Translations under genes and position numbers: made by a program
In this document: in pieces, positions 7,763-16,726 of the stretch
How positions within the stretch are numbered: position 1 is the first letter of the stretch
Layout: each line of letters starts with the position of its first letter
The notes under the pieces: model-generated
The model's database searches: none
What the model was told of the DNA's origin: nothing
Seen by the model: only the letters and a program-made list of their open reading frames with translations
Virus record (IMG/VR): IMGVR_UViG_3300021962_006154
Coordinates: 1-64,000 of that record
From: a virus
Length of the DNA stretch: 64,000 bases
Direction: 5' to 3' (one strand)

Positions 7763-8038
7763 ATGTTTAACAACAAAATTGAAGGCATGAATATGCCTGC
7801 TCCAAAGCAAAACTTTGGAATCAAAGATACAACCGCAGTAGAATGTCCAGAATGTAAGAACACTGTGTTTCAAAACGGTGTTATCTTTCGTAAGGTAAGT
7901 AAGATCCTCGCAGGAACCGATAAAGACGGACTAATTCCTATCAACATTCCATACTGTGTAAACTGTTTGGAACCATTGAACGAGTTACTTCCTATTGAAT
8001 TAAGAAAGTCAAAGATTGAGATTATCGATGCAGTTTAA
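7763..8038 (+). CDS. Small zinc-ribbon protein
   Basis: This 91-residue protein has two CxxC pairs, CPEC at about residue 29 and CVNC at about 64, spaced as in a zinc ribbon. The segment between (VFQNGVIFRKVSKILAGTDKDGLIP) forms beta strands and a long loop. Similar proteins occur in T4-like phages of aquatic bacteria with no assigned role. An internal ATG at residue 9 or 11 (MNMPAPKQ) is a possible alternative start. It follows the IscU gene by three bases and could be co-expressed. Its stop overlaps the convergent methyltransferase gene by four bases. Confidence 0.6.
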   Translation: MFNNKIEGMNMPAPKQNFGIKDTTAVECPECKNTVFQNGVIFRKVSKILAGTDKDGLIPINIPYCVNCLEPLNELLPIELRKSKIEIIDAV

Positions 8039-8709
8039 TACTTTTTGATAAAAACAATACTTTTGTAGAAATGGATAAATTCAATGAGTTTATCCATTTC
8101 TTTCATTTTACGATGTTCACACCATTGATAGTCTTCGTTCTTGGAACAATTTACTACGTTGCCAGACATACAATAACCGTGTGAGTTTACACAGTCTACC
8201 AATTCCTTGACATGATTTATAAAGTCAGGCGTGTTATCGATACCATGAACCACACTGTGATATGATGTGTGTAGATCTTCAACAATATAAAGACCACCAG
8301 ATTTAAGTAACGGAAATAATGTGTCAAATGTAGTTTTAGTATATGAATCAATATGAGACCCGTCGTCAATAATAATATCAAATGGACCGTGGTTTGTGTG
8401 AAGGTCCATTAGTAAATTGGTGTCACGTTGATCTCCTTTTACTATGGTTATACGATCATTTGGTGGATAGTGATAACCTTTTATGTCGTGATCTAATGAA
8501 ACCAACTTTGCATTGGTAAAATATTTGGCCCACATTTGAATTGAGTGACCAGCTGCTACACCCACCTCTAATAGATTGAGTGGATCATCACGTAATTCTT
8601 GAAAATATTTATGATATAATTTATTGAAGTTGTGACCGAACTTCGATTTATCAGTGGCAAAATTATTTCCTTCAGCAAGTTTATCTAGTGGGCAATCTGT
8701 TTTATCCAT
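8035..8709 (-). CDS. Class I SAM-dependent methyltransferase
   Basis: This is a 224-residue Rossmann-fold methyltransferase. Motif I is LEVGVAAGHSIQMW at residues 47-60. The acidic residue binding the SAM ribose is in LVSLDHDIKG, and the post-motif segment is IIIDDGSHIDSYTK. The IDDGSH signature is typical of small O-methyltransferases that act on sugars of macrolides and surface polysaccharides, so a glycan target is plausible given the gene content of this window. It overlaps the upstream gene by eight bases on the minus strand. The substrate is unknown. Confidence 0.85.
   Translation of the reverse strand: MDKTDCPLDKLAEGNNFATDKSKFGHNFNKLYHKYFQELRDDPLNLLEVGVAAGHSIQMWAKYFTNAKLVSLDHDIKGYHYPPNDRITIVKGDQRDTNLLMDLHTNHGPFDIIIDDGSHIDSYTKTTFDTLFPLLKSGGLYIVEDLHTSYHSVVHGIDNTPDFINHVKELVDCVNSHGYCMSGNVVNCSKNEDYQWCEHRKMKEMDKLIEFIHFYKSIVFIKKY
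8067..8101. terminator. 13-bp perfect inverted repeat, possible bidirectional terminator
   Basis: Bases 8067-8079 (agaaatggataaa) are exactly complementary to 8089-8101 with a nine-base loop. It lies 29 bases past the end of the plus-strand zinc-ribbon gene, inside the 3' end of the convergent methyltransferase gene. T-rich sequence (ttcatttta) follows on the plus strand. The stem is AT-rich, so its strength as a Rho-independent terminator is doubtful. Confidence 0.35.
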
Positions 8710-9055
8710 ATAACATTGATTTATTCTGACTATAACTAGTATTCTCGGTCTCTCTCACTCCCATTTTTGCTTTTAAAAACATAAGAGCCGCTTTAGGACT
8801 CATAGTTCCACAATTAAATCCAAGAATACCATATTGTTGACAAAACTCTTCCAAAGCCTTTATATCACTATCACTGTGCTGTTTAACCACTGGTTCCTGG
8901 TCCGTAATAGGGTCTTCCTGACGTTTTCTTCTATTGACCATGGTTTGATATGGATCAAAGCCAGAAACGGGTTTAGAACCAATTTGGTTATACATAGAAT
9001 TAAGGGATGCCATTGTTTTTAGCATCCCAGAATTCATGACAGGCCATTCATCCAT
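8702..9055 (-). CDS. Hypothetical protein, 117 residues
   Basis: This is a 117-residue soluble protein. The first 35 residues are Met- and Ser-rich (MNSGMLKTMASLNSMYNQIG). They are followed by a charged linker and a short helical domain (DIKALEEFCQQYGILGFNCGTMSPKAALMFLKAKMG, about 66-101). I recognise no family. It sits just downstream of the virion lysozyme-domain protein on the same strand, so it may belong to the virion block, but only the position supports this. Confidence 0.5.
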   Translation of the reverse strand: MDEWPVMNSGMLKTMASLNSMYNQIGSKPVSGFDPYQTMVNRRKRQEDPITDQEPVVKQHSDSDIKALEEFCQQYGILGFNCGTMSPKAALMFLKAKMGVRETENTSYSQNKSMLYG

Positions 9056-9058
9056 AAA

Positions 9059-11299
9059 TTAACCAATTGCGTAGTTAAATCCAAAATACTCACTTTTGTT
9101 TTTAGCAAATTGTGCAAATGCCAAAGCGTTGGTTTTCATACGTCGTTGAATTTGGTCTGGACCACTGCGTGCATTTTGATGATTTAGATATTCCTTGGCA
9201 GCAGCACCCCAATTACCACTATTCATCAACTTAACTGTTTTTGGTCCCATGTCACCACGATAAAATGCGTTGATTATTGCATTTTTGACATATTGTGGAA
9301 GTGATGTAAAATTGTTGATTTTGCTACTTGCCAATTTTTCTTTTACTTTCACATCGACATTGAACAATTTTTCGATTTGATCATCGGTCAATTTTTGTTT
9401 ACCTTTCAAAACAGCGTCATAGTTCACAGCATTACCAAACAATGCTTTAAACAAATCACGGTCTTGTTGTGTATTATTCAAATAATGACCAATACCAATC
9501 GTGGGTTTCTTTTCCGTATCCAAATACATTGCATTACGTCTACCCTCCCACTGACCAATATAATCACTGGTCTTTTTGTTTAATAACGAAGCTTCTGAAC
9601 CTTTGGTGACTGCTTTTGTGATTGCGGGTTTTACAGCTTGTTTTGCGGCAAGAGCGGGGCTTCCACTCAATGCTCCCAAACCAATTGCACCGGCAGCAAC
9701 CCAGTCTTTCCAACCTTCCTCTAATTCACGAGCAATTCTTACTTCGTCCAACTTTCTGCCTTCTGGTCCAAAATGATCCAAGTGGTGATATACATCATCC
9801 AAGTATTCTCCAGCCAAGTTTAATTTAGCCTTTACCCAATCCTCTAACTTGGTGTCTGGTTGCAACATCGATTGCAATTCTTTAGCATCACTATTAATTT
9901 GTTTCAACGCACCCATAGCCATTGAACTATCAAACTCGTTCAACAACTGATTGGTGACTTCTTTATAAATCTCTCTGACTGGTTTACTCTTTGTATGTTT
10001 ACCAGCCTTTCTCAGTTGTCTAGCCCTACAATGAGCTTTTTGACCAAATCCCTTTGGATTACTACAGTCAATACTTCTCTTGTATTTCATACTCCACTTT
10101 TCATCGATTTGATCGTCTGGAGTTCCCGCATCTTTTTCATCACGATAGAACTTCAAATAATCTCTTACAGTGGCAACATAGTCAGCGGCATGATTCAATT
10201 TGGCTTTTACCCAATCTTCTAAATTATCGTTAACATCAAACATCGATTGTAGTTTTTCACTATAATCAACTAGTTTGGTCAAATCGCTTTTTGCCATCTC
10301 AGCATTTTCATTGATTACACCGTCCATAGATGGATCTCTCCAATTTGTAGAATCAATTTTTCCTTTATTGTGTAACTTGATCAATTCACTATAATGAAAT
10401 GAATACTTCAACAAACTTTGAAGCTTCTTGGTCAACTCTGGATAATTCTTACCAAGACCTATGATGATGCTTTCGACTGAACTCTGTGTGACAATATCAC
10501 GAGCCGCAGTCTTTGCTTTACCCAACATTTTGATCTTTTCCAATTTAGGAATCATTTTCAATGCATAGTTTTTGTATTTTTCATATGCTTGATAATTCGA
10601 CATAAATGTATCTGTTTCAGTCATATTTCTAAGTTTCTGTAATTGTTTGGCGTAACCAGCGGGTAATTCGGATGCTCTCATGTGTGCGGTTCTCACAAAT
10701 TCTTTTTCTTTCTTGGAAAGTTTTGGTTTATCAGAAGCAACTTTTGGTTTTTCGGAAGCAATCTTCGGACTAAATCCACTCAATAATTGAAACTCACTTG
10801 ACGGTCCAGTTCCCGCCATACCCATTTGAATGTATGTAGCACTCGCTGGAAACTTAGTGAGATATTCTTTCAAAGCATCATACTGATTTTGTGTAATGGT
10901 TGTATTCCAAATACCAACAAAATAATAGTTCTTACCTTTTAATGTAACAAGCCATGCACGACCACTCAAACATATCTTTCTCAAGAAGTTCATGTCATCT
11001 TGATCCGCATACTTTTCTGTTCTTATGGATTGCAGTTCTTTACTGCTTGCCATAACAGTTTCTTTATGATCCGATCCTTGACCACCTTTTAATATCAATT
11101 TTTTATCACCATCCGCATAAATGATAAAAGCATAACCATTTTCTTCGGTTGCTTGATATACAGTTTCGTATTTCTTGAGACCCAAAGAAAATGCTTTAAG
11201 GTTGAAGCCCCGAGCAGATGGTGGTGTCCCCAGTCTATCACCGAAGCCACTCATCATATACTCGGAGCCTCCTATTTTGATCGGATATGCTTTGTCCAT
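9059..11299 (-). CDS. Large virion-type protein with C-terminal T4-lysozyme (GH24) domain
   Basis: This is a 746-residue multi-module protein. Residues 1-170 form an unknown domain. Residues 338-386 and 466-510 are an internal repeat sharing the core LEDWVKAKLN. Between them, residues 409-437 carry SIDCSNPKGFGQKAHCRAR, a Cys/Arg motif common in T4-like phage structural proteins. A hydrophobic stretch at 534-552 is followed by the GH24 domain at about 576-735. Its catalytic triad is E585, D594 and T600, with exactly the spacing of T4 lysozyme E11, D20 and T26 (WEG, YLD, PTIGIGH). It should cleave peptidoglycan. The large N-terminal part suggests a virion-carried enzyme used at entry rather than an endolysin. 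Confidence 0.8.
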   Translation of the reverse strand: MDKAYPIKIGGSEYMMSGFGDRLGTPPSARGFNLKAFSLGLKKYETVYQATEENGYAFIIYADGDKKLILKGGQGSDHKETVMASSKELQSIRTEKYADQDDMNFLRKICLSGRAWLVTLKGKNYYFVGIWNTTITQNQYDALKEYLTKFPASATYIQMGMAGTGPSSEFQLLSGFSPKIASEKPKVASDKPKLSKKEKEFVRTAHMRASELPAGYAKQLQKLRNMTETDTFMSNYQAYEKYKNYALKMIPKLEKIKMLGKAKTAARDIVTQSSVESIIIGLGKNYPELTKKLQSLLKYSFHYSELIKLHNKGKIDSTNWRDPSMDGVINENAEMAKSDLTKLVDYSEKLQSMFDVNDNLEDWVKAKLNHAADYVATVRDYLKFYRDEKDAGTPDDQIDEKWSMKYKRSIDCSNPKGFGQKAHCRARQLRKAGKHTKSKPVREIYKEVTNQLLNEFDSSMAMGALKQINSDAKELQSMLQPDTKLEDWVKAKLNLAGEYLDDVYHHLDHFGPEGRKLDEVRIARELEEGWKDWVAAGAIGLGALSGSPALAAKQAVKPAITKAVTKGSEASLLNKKTSDYIGQWEGRRNAMYLDTEKKPTIGIGHYLNNTQQDRDLFKALFGNAVNYDAVLKGKQKLTDDQIEKLFNVDVKVKEKLASSKINNFTSLPQYVKNAIINAFYRGDMGPKTVKLMNSGNWGAAAKEYLNHQNARSGPDQIQRRMKTNALAFAQFAKNKSEYFGFNYAIG

Positions 11300-11300
11300 A

Positions 11301-13010
11301 TTACTTCTTCTTCAACTTACTAAGAGTCATAGCCAAACGAGCACGTTTACCTAGTTTGCCACCCTTCTTAGCAGCTGCTGCCAACTTAGTCTTTGGAATT
11401 TTTTGTCCAGCTGGAACATTCAATTGTTTGTGAAGAGCACCCTTCTTGGCTGGCTTAATAGCATTCTTGATCCATTGTTTCTTGGTCTCTTCGATTTCCT
11501 TTGACTGTTCAAATGTGATTTCACCAAGAGCATCTTCATCAGCACCTTCGTCGCCTGTATCAGATGACATTTGGGTTGATGGAGTTTGTTCGGTTTCATC
11601 ACCACCAGTTTCTACTTCACTGTCAGATGGTGGTAATTGATCATCATCTTGAGTTGGAGCAGATGATTGTGGTTGGTCACTTGATGGTAAATTACCTGAT
11701 TGTTCAGGTGCAAGTTGTGTCATTAAAAGATCATGCAACTTTTTAGCAAGATCTTTATCAAGAGTAATTGTCACTGATTCTTGATCAGCACCAACTTCTA
11801 CTGGTTCGTCGCCACCTTCTTGTTCAGTAAGATGTTTACGAATGATTCTTTTAATCGATTCCTTTAATTGTTTTTCTTTCATAGAGTAATTTTTGTTTTC
11901 TGCATATCCGACAAAATCATATCCACTACCATAAGTGCCAAGCCCTTCAGGGCCTGCTTCCGCTGGACTTGGACCATCAAATACTTGACTAACAACACTT
12001 TCTTCTTTCACCTTTTTAGGCATCATTGAACTAGGTAGTATTTGTATGCCTGTATATTTGTTGAGTAAGTGTGCTACACCATATATAGCTTCTGAACTAA
12101 ACGGGATTTTAAACGTCAATTTAAATACTCCTGCTAAACCGACCAATTTTAGTAGATCAAAAAATTGTTGTGTTGCTTTCTTTCTTTGTTCGGGAGTAAC
12201 TTCTATATTGTTATGAATTTTATGCAATATAGACAACATTTCTTTTGTTTCAAAATGTTCTTCTGAAAATATTCTCTTCAGCTCTTTTGCACCATTAACC
12301 AACTTATTCTTAAGTGCGTTTGCTACATTTTTAACATCAATAGAAGTTTGATCTTTATCTGGTAAACCAAAACTTCCAAACATTGATGGTGATCCAGGCA
12401 TAAACTTACTTACATCAAAGTCTTCGCTCATTCTCCAACCACCACCTTTGCTCTTATACCACTTAGCTGCCCAACCATTTGCATAAGCACTTGGATAAAC
12501 ATCAAACTTTGATCTTGCAGCTGCCTTAGCTCTAGCCCATAATGCGGGATTTGTTGGCTTTGGTTTCTTCTTTTTCTTAGCTTCTTGTAGTTGTATATCG
12601 ATAGTTTTGTTGTGTTTACCCTCACCATCAAATGGATTGTTTGATTTATCAATGATTGGCATACTTGCTCTTCCTGCTACTTGTCCATCAGATGTGCCTC
12701 CGATACTACCCTTTATATTGCCTGGGGTAACACCATCTTCACCAACTCTAGCTGGATCGTTGAAACTTTGATCTGGATCTCCTAAACCTGACCCAGCAGA
12801 CCCACCAAATTCATCTGCGAGACCAGCTTTAATTAACTTGGTATAATATTCTGGATCTTCAGATAGATGGTCCAAAGCAATTTCTTGCGCAATTTTTGGA
12901 TCGTTGGTGTGTTCCATTTCAACTTGAACACCTATGCTGAGTTGAGTGGGATCAACTTTGTCAGTTGGTAAAAGATCACCTTTACCGCCACCTAAATAAT
13001 TTATCTTCAT
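11301..13010 (-). CDS. Modular phage structural-type protein (DUF5661- and DUF5872-like modules)
   Basis: This 569-residue protein is built from segments that recur in T4-like phages of aquatic bacteria. Residues 18-60 (VDPTQLSIGVQVEMEHTNDP, then ALDHLSEDPEYYTKL) look like DUF5661. Residues 150-193 (RAKAAARSKFDVYPSAYANGW, then WYKSKGGGWR) look like DUF5872. Residues 250-325 are a helical, partly hydrophobic segment. Residues 377-396 are a short basic helix (MKEKQLKESIKRIIRKHL). Residues 400-500 are an acidic, Pro/Ser/Asp-rich disordered linker. Residues 520-569 are a basic tail (KKGALHKQLNVPAGQKIPK, then GKLGKRARLAMTL). The DUF assignments are from memory. It starts four bases inside the preceding gene. 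A virion or scaffold role is inferred. Confidence 0.65.
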   Translation of the reverse strand: MKINYLGGGKGDLLPTDKVDPTQLSIGVQVEMEHTNDPKIAQEIALDHLSEDPEYYTKLIKAGLADEFGGSAGSGLGDPDQSFNDPARVGEDGVTPGNIKGSIGGTSDGQVAGRASMPIIDKSNNPFDGEGKHNKTIDIQLQEAKKKKKPKPTNPALWARAKAAARSKFDVYPSAYANGWAAKWYKSKGGGWRMSEDFDVSKFMPGSPSMFGSFGLPDKDQTSIDVKNVANALKNKLVNGAKELKRIFSEEHFETKEMLSILHKIHNNIEVTPEQRKKATQQFFDLLKLVGLAGVFKLTFKIPFSSEAIYGVAHLLNKYTGIQILPSSMMPKKVKEESVVSQVFDGPSPAEAGPEGLGTYGSGYDFVGYAENKNYSMKEKQLKESIKRIIRKHLTEQEGGDEPVEVGADQESVTITLDKDLAKKLHDLLMTQLAPEQSGNLPSSDQPQSSAPTQDDDQLPPSDSEVETGGDETEQTPSTQMSSDTGDEGADEDALGEITFEQSKEIEETKKQWIKNAIKPAKKGALHKQLNVPAGQKIPKTKLAAAAKKGGKLGKRARLAMTLSKLKKK

Positions 13011-13213
13011 TTCTTAAGTCCTTGCTGAAATTTTTGAAATCCTTTGCCACTGTCATACCCATAATCAATCATCCATCTACGACCATGCATTGCTGGGTGA
13101 CCTATGATAGGATCGTTTAGTTTTCCACCTTGACCAACATAAGTCCAATCAGCTGGCAATTTGGATGGACTTCTATACTGTGGTTTCTGTGAGTTGGCAA
13201 AGTTGTTACTCAT
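13007..13213 (-). CDS. Small hypothetical protein, 68 residues
   Basis: This is a 68-residue, Gly- and aromatic-rich polar protein (WTYVGQGGKL, then GRRWMIDYGYDSGKGFQKFQQGLKK) with no recognised domain and little predicted helix. Its stop codon overlaps the ATG of the modular protein at 13010 (ATGA), which indicates coupled translation and probably membership of the virion block. Confidence 0.55.
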   Translation of the reverse strand: MSNNFANSQKPQYRSPSKLPADWTYVGQGGKLNDPIIGHPAMHGRRWMIDYGYDSGKGFQKFQQGLKK

Positions 13214-13228
13214 GATATTTAATAAATA

Positions 13229-13780
13229 TTAAATAACTTGGTAAATCCAGCAAGTATCCTTAATAGTTACTTTGTCCATCGGAAACAGTTCGTTGACTGC
13301 TTTAATTACACCAGCATGTTCTGGGTTGGTAGGATCATCCAAGTTGTAATCGTGACCCGCAATTATACCACCTTTTTTGACTTTTGGTAACCAAGATTCA
13401 ACGTCAAGAACAACACATTCATACAAATGACAAGCATCAATAAAAACAAAGTCTAATGAGTTGTCTTCAAATTGAGCCGATCCGTCAACTGACGATTCAC
13501 GAATATATCGATATAAATTTGGGTTCTTCAAAAACTCAGCCATGTTATTGACGTATATATCAAAAATGCCAGTTGCAAACCAATTATCTACAGATGTGAG
13601 TTGAATATTCTTTTTCGAATTTATTATTTCGACCAACATGTAAGATGTCGACCGACCCTTCCATGATCCTACCTCGACAAACTTACTGTTGTCTTTTGCT
13701 TGTTCTACAATCGATTTATAGACATCTGCGTAGTTAAACCAATTTTCGTCGAACTTCTCCTCGGTATATACATGTTCCAT
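13229..13780 (-). CDS. Class I SAM-dependent methyltransferase (Methyltransf_24-like)
   Basis: This 183-residue protein has motif I KFVEVGSWKGRSTSYM at residues 33-48. An acidic residue in TSVDNWFATG follows, then DFVFIDACHLYECVVLDVESW and GGIIAGHDYN. The FIDACHxYE and GHDY motifs are typical of small class I methyltransferases found in glycan and natural-product clusters. It is shorter than average, with no extra domain. It lies between two probable virion genes, so the target could be a virion glycan or protein. The substrate is not determinable. Confidence 0.85.
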   Translation of the reverse strand: MEHVYTEEKFDENWFNYADVYKSIVEQAKDNSKFVEVGSWKGRSTSYMLVEIINSKKNIQLTSVDNWFATGIFDIYVNNMAEFLKNPNLYRYIRESSVDGSAQFEDNSLDFVFIDACHLYECVVLDVESWLPKVKKGGIIAGHDYNLDDPTNPEHAGVIKAVNELFPMDKVTIKDTCWIYQVI

Positions 13781-13798
13781 AACAATATTTATGTTCTA

Positions 13799-14305
13799 TC
13801 AATAATATTCGTTACGTTTTAAAGCATACTTACGAGCTTTCAATATTGTCATGATTTCCATAAGTGCTTCATCTTTTTCGTCTGGATAAACACCCAACAT
13901 ATGAAGTTTACTGTAATACTTAGGATCTTTCTTCAAATTCTTGACAACCAATGCTTTTGCTACTTGACGATCCTTCAAGACTAATTTCTTCATTTCATAA
14001 TCAATGCCCATGATTACTTCGTCTGGTGTAACCTTATATTTGATGTTTTCTACGTCTTTTACATAATCCCAAGGATCTTGTCCAGTGTAGGGTGCGAATG
14101 GAGAAATCTTTTCAACCGAATCTTTGGAACTGGCGGTCAACTTACTCTTGTCATCTAGTGTTCCAAATTTACGAGGATCTTGCGTAACGTCTGGACTACT
14201 GAATGTATCTAGACTTGATGCACCTGTTATAGCGCCTCCTTGACCATAAGGAAGTCCTTGCATCATTCTATCGCCAGTATCTCCCAATTCGTTGATTTTA
14301 GACAT
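13799..14305 (-). CDS. Hypothetical phage protein with a DUF5661-like domain
   Basis: This is a 168-residue protein. The N-terminal 85 residues are Gly/Ser/Asp-rich and probably disordered. Residues 90-137 (KVTPDEVIMGIDYEMKKL, then VAKALVVKNLKKDPKYYSKL) match, position by position, the DUF5661-like segment of the 569-residue protein encoded about 1 kb downstream. Shared features are the x-xPxxxxxGxxxEM opening and the closing DPxYYxKL. The two are therefore paralogous modules in one gene block. The function is unknown, with a virion-associated role likely from composition and context. Confidence 0.6.
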   Translation of the reverse strand: MSKINELGDTGDRMMQGLPYGQGGAITGASSLDTFSSPDVTQDPRKFGTLDDKSKLTASSKDSVEKISPFAPYTGQDPWDYVKDVENIKYKVTPDEVIMGIDYEMKKLVLKDRQVAKALVVKNLKKDPKYYSKLHMLGVYPDEKDEALMEIMTILKARKYALKRNEYY

Positions 14306-14356
14306 ATGTATATAAATATGTCAATGTCGAATAAAACCTCGAATAACTTGATGTGT

Positions 14357-15025
14357 TCAGTCCATCAATACAGATTTACATTTGTCCATAAATAATTTTT
14401 GATATTCTGACAAACGACCATGATACTGATGATATATCATGTTTTCATATATAGTTCCATGGCCAAAATGCATATTTCTAACAGCTAATGGCCAACACTT
14501 ATCACCTTCGTCTGTTATTTCCCAATATTTTATAGGTTTATTAAGTTTTTTACATACTTTGGTGAAAAGTTCAACAACATCACAAACGCCATTTATACGT
14601 CCCAAATAAGGTCTGCCACATTCATTGTATAATTTCATACTAAAACCTATAAAACACGCGTGAACATATGATTCATTTGGACTTATATGATTAGAACAGC
14701 CAATAGCTCCACTTAAAGTTCCATTCACCATATCGTTGTATATGATATCATAAAAGTCTCTGGTCAACGGTATACAATCGATATCAAAAAATATTATGTA
14801 ATCTTTATCTGATGTATCTACTACGTGTTGATAATAAAGAAAGTCTACAAATTCATCATCGGTATTACGATCAAATGGTGGAAGTTTATCTTGTTGAATT
14901 TTTAATCCAAACTTTTCAAATACCAGACGTTGTAGATTAACCATTTCATCTGGTATGTTTGGTAAATAACACGTATATATTCCTACATTTGGGTGCATAG
15001 TATTAATCAATGTTATATATTCCAA
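14357..15025 (-). CDS. GT-A type glycosyltransferase-like protein
   Basis: This is a 222-residue protein with a nucleotide-sugar-binding fold. It has a hydrophobic strand ending in the metal-binding DID at residues 81-83 (YIIFFDIDCIPL), then the acceptor-side VHACFIGFSMKLYN segment and a C-terminal HFGHGTIYENMIYHQYHGR. It begins the sugar island on the minus strand and lies divergent to the next gene across a 61-base gap. The size is small but complete for a catalytic domain. The sugar donor and acceptor are unknown. Confidence 0.7.
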   Translation of the reverse strand: MEYITLINTMHPNVGIYTCYLPNIPDEMVNLQRLVFEKFGLKIQQDKLPPFDRNTDDEFVDFLYYQHVVDTSDKDYIIFFDIDCIPLTRDFYDIIYNDMVNGTLSGAIGCSNHISPNESYVHACFIGFSMKLYNECGRPYLGRINGVCDVVELFTKVCKKLNKPIKYWEITDEGDKCWPLAVRNMHFGHGTIYENMIYHQYHGRLSEYQKLFMDKCKSVLMD

Positions 15026-15086
15026 AATTATAATGAATGACCTTTGGAATCATATTGATACATATATAATAGTCCGTTATAACGTC

Positions 15087-16025
15087 ATGAAAGTCAAGAT
15101 TCTTACATATAATAATAGAGCAGGCATTGTAATTGATGCGATGTTGCTTCAAAATTTGATTCAAAAAAACGTAGCCGAAAACACTGATATTTTATTCATA
15201 GAACATTTGAATAAAAACTGGGCAGTTCCAAACTATGTGCCAGACGAAACCGGTGACTTGGGTATTTGGATTCAAAACCCACTGTATAGTAATCTAAGCA
15301 ACTTTAAAAAGAACATATGGTTTATCAACGAAGAATGGGCGGGAGCAGACGATCTAAAAAAGATAGACCAATTTGATTACATCGTTGTAAAAACTGAATA
15401 TGCTAGAAAATTATTGGAACCAATACGTCCTGATGTAGTATGTCTTCCATTGTTATCATATGACTTTTATGATCCGGCTATTCAACGTGATCAAAAGTTT
15501 TTGCATTTGAACGGTAGAGCCATACAGAAAAACACAGAGGTTGTAATGAAACAGACGGCGCCAATAACTGTATTTGATACAACAAAACGTTTCGTGCCAC
15601 CGTCAAATATCAATTACATGACAACATACATGATCAAGCGAGAGATCAAGAAAACGCTCAATAGACATTCAGTTCATATTTGTCCGAGTATATATGAAAG
15701 TTGGGGTCATTATTTATATGAGGGACTTTCGACTGGAGCAGAAATAATTTGTAGTGACATACCTTCTTTTTCAGAACACTTAGATCCTTCGTTGGTTCAT
15801 ATAATTCCCACCGAAGAAAAAATAGACTTGAATTATCACTACTGTAACGACAATTTATCAGGAACATTTCCATTGAGAAAATCATTCTTTGTGGATGAAC
15901 AAAAGTTGAAACATGTGATTGATAACTTTGAACCAATTGGAAAAGAACAACAACGTAGGGATATGTTTCATGACATTATGTCAAAAAACACAAAACGACT
16001 TATAGAATTTTTCAAAAACATATGA
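15087..16025 (+). CDS. GT-B type glycosyltransferase
   Basis: This protein of about 312 residues has a C-terminal GT-B donor domain. The key segment HSVHICPSIYESWGHYLYEGLSTGAEIICSDIPSFSEHL has the Glu, GxxxxEGLSTG and DIPxxxEH features of GT1/GT4 enzymes. I start it at the ATG at 15087 (MKVKILTYNN), a typical GT-B first strand. An ATG at 15033 in the same frame adds 18 residues and would remove the space for a divergent promoter. It overlaps the next gene by four bases (ATGA). The substrate is unknown. Confidence 0.75.
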   Translation: MKVKILTYNNRAGIVIDAMLLQNLIQKNVAENTDILFIEHLNKNWAVPNYVPDETGDLGIWIQNPLYSNLSNFKKNIWFINEEWAGADDLKKIDQFDYIVVKTEYARKLLEPIRPDVVCLPLLSYDFYDPAIQRDQKFLHLNGRAIQKNTEVVMKQTAPITVFDTTKRFVPPSNINYMTTYMIKREIKKTLNRHSVHICPSIYESWGHYLYEGLSTGAEIICSDIPSFSEHLDPSLVHIIPTEEKIDLNYHYCNDNLSGTFPLRKSFFVDEQKLKHVIDNFEPIGKEQQRRDMFHDIMSKNTKRLIEFFKNI

Positions 16026-16726
16026 AGTTGTGTTACATGTATGATGATAAGTTCATACCGTTACGAGATCATTTTCTTTCAAATCTCAAAGATACATTTG
16101 AATTAATTGAAAAAAGGTTGGAAACTCCTGTATTCGGTGAAGACTTTTATTTACATAGACTATTTGGTGGAGGCATCCAAATTTGGAAAGACAAAGTAAA
16201 TTTTCTGTTGGAGGTCATCGACAAATGTGATCCAAACGAATACTTTGTATATTCAGACGTTGATGTGATGTTTTTCAAACCAATCATTCCTATATTAGAC
16301 AAAGTGTTGATGAACAAAGATGTGATGTTTATCCGAGAAATACCTTATGGATCTTTGCCACAACAAGGTGGTGACGTTAGTGGATATTGTAACTTTGGAT
16401 TTTGTGTGGTCAAATCGTGTGATAGATCTCGTAAGTTTTTTCAAGATGTTTTACACATGATAGAGAATACAAAAAACTTTGTAGACTCACACAATCATGC
16501 TTTGTGGCCAGATGGTTTAATGGATCAAACATGTGTCAATAGGATTTTGTTTTCCAATCCAAACTATGACATAAAGTGGGGAACTTTACCTCTTACATTT
16601 ACCACAACCGCATACGACAATTATGGGTTAATAAACAAACATACAGTGGTATATCACGCAACATGCGTAGTTAAAATGGAAGAAAAAATAGACATAATAA
16701 GTCGATTTAAACAAAAAGTGTTATGA
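16022..16726 (+). CDS. GT-A glycosyltransferase-like protein (tandem copy 1)
   Basis: This 234-residue protein has the fold of nucleotide-diphospho-sugar transferases. MKLCYMYDDKF opens the first strand, a GGGIQIW motif lies at about 49-55, and YFVYSDVDVMFFKP places the metal-binding DVD at 79-81. YCNFGFCVVKSC and the final HATCVVKMEEKI complete the pattern. It is clearly paralogous to the next gene, which shares the GGGIxIW, NEYFxxSDVD, NFGFxVxK and YHAxCxxKxE blocks in the same order. ATGA overlaps on both sides show a coupled plus-strand trio. Confidence 0.75.
   Translation: MKLCYMYDDKFIPLRDHFLSNLKDTFELIEKRLETPVFGEDFYLHRLFGGGIQIWKDKVNFLLEVIDKCDPNEYFVYSDVDVMFFKPIIPILDKVLMNKDVMFIREIPYGSLPQQGGDVSGYCNFGFCVVKSCDRSRKFFQDVLHMIENTKNFVDSHNHALWPDGLMDQTCVNRILFSNPNYDIKWGTLPLTFTTTAYDNYGLINKHTVVYHATCVVKMEEKIDIISRFKQKVL

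Noticed and set aside
13786-13793. CATAAATA late-promoter-like box before the methyltransferase at 13780
   Set aside because: It ends six bases from the ATG, so the transcript would start inside the gene.
15033-15086. Earlier in-frame ATG for the GT-B gene at 15087
   Set aside because: The extra 18 residues do not look like a GT-B N-terminus and would fill the divergent promoter space.
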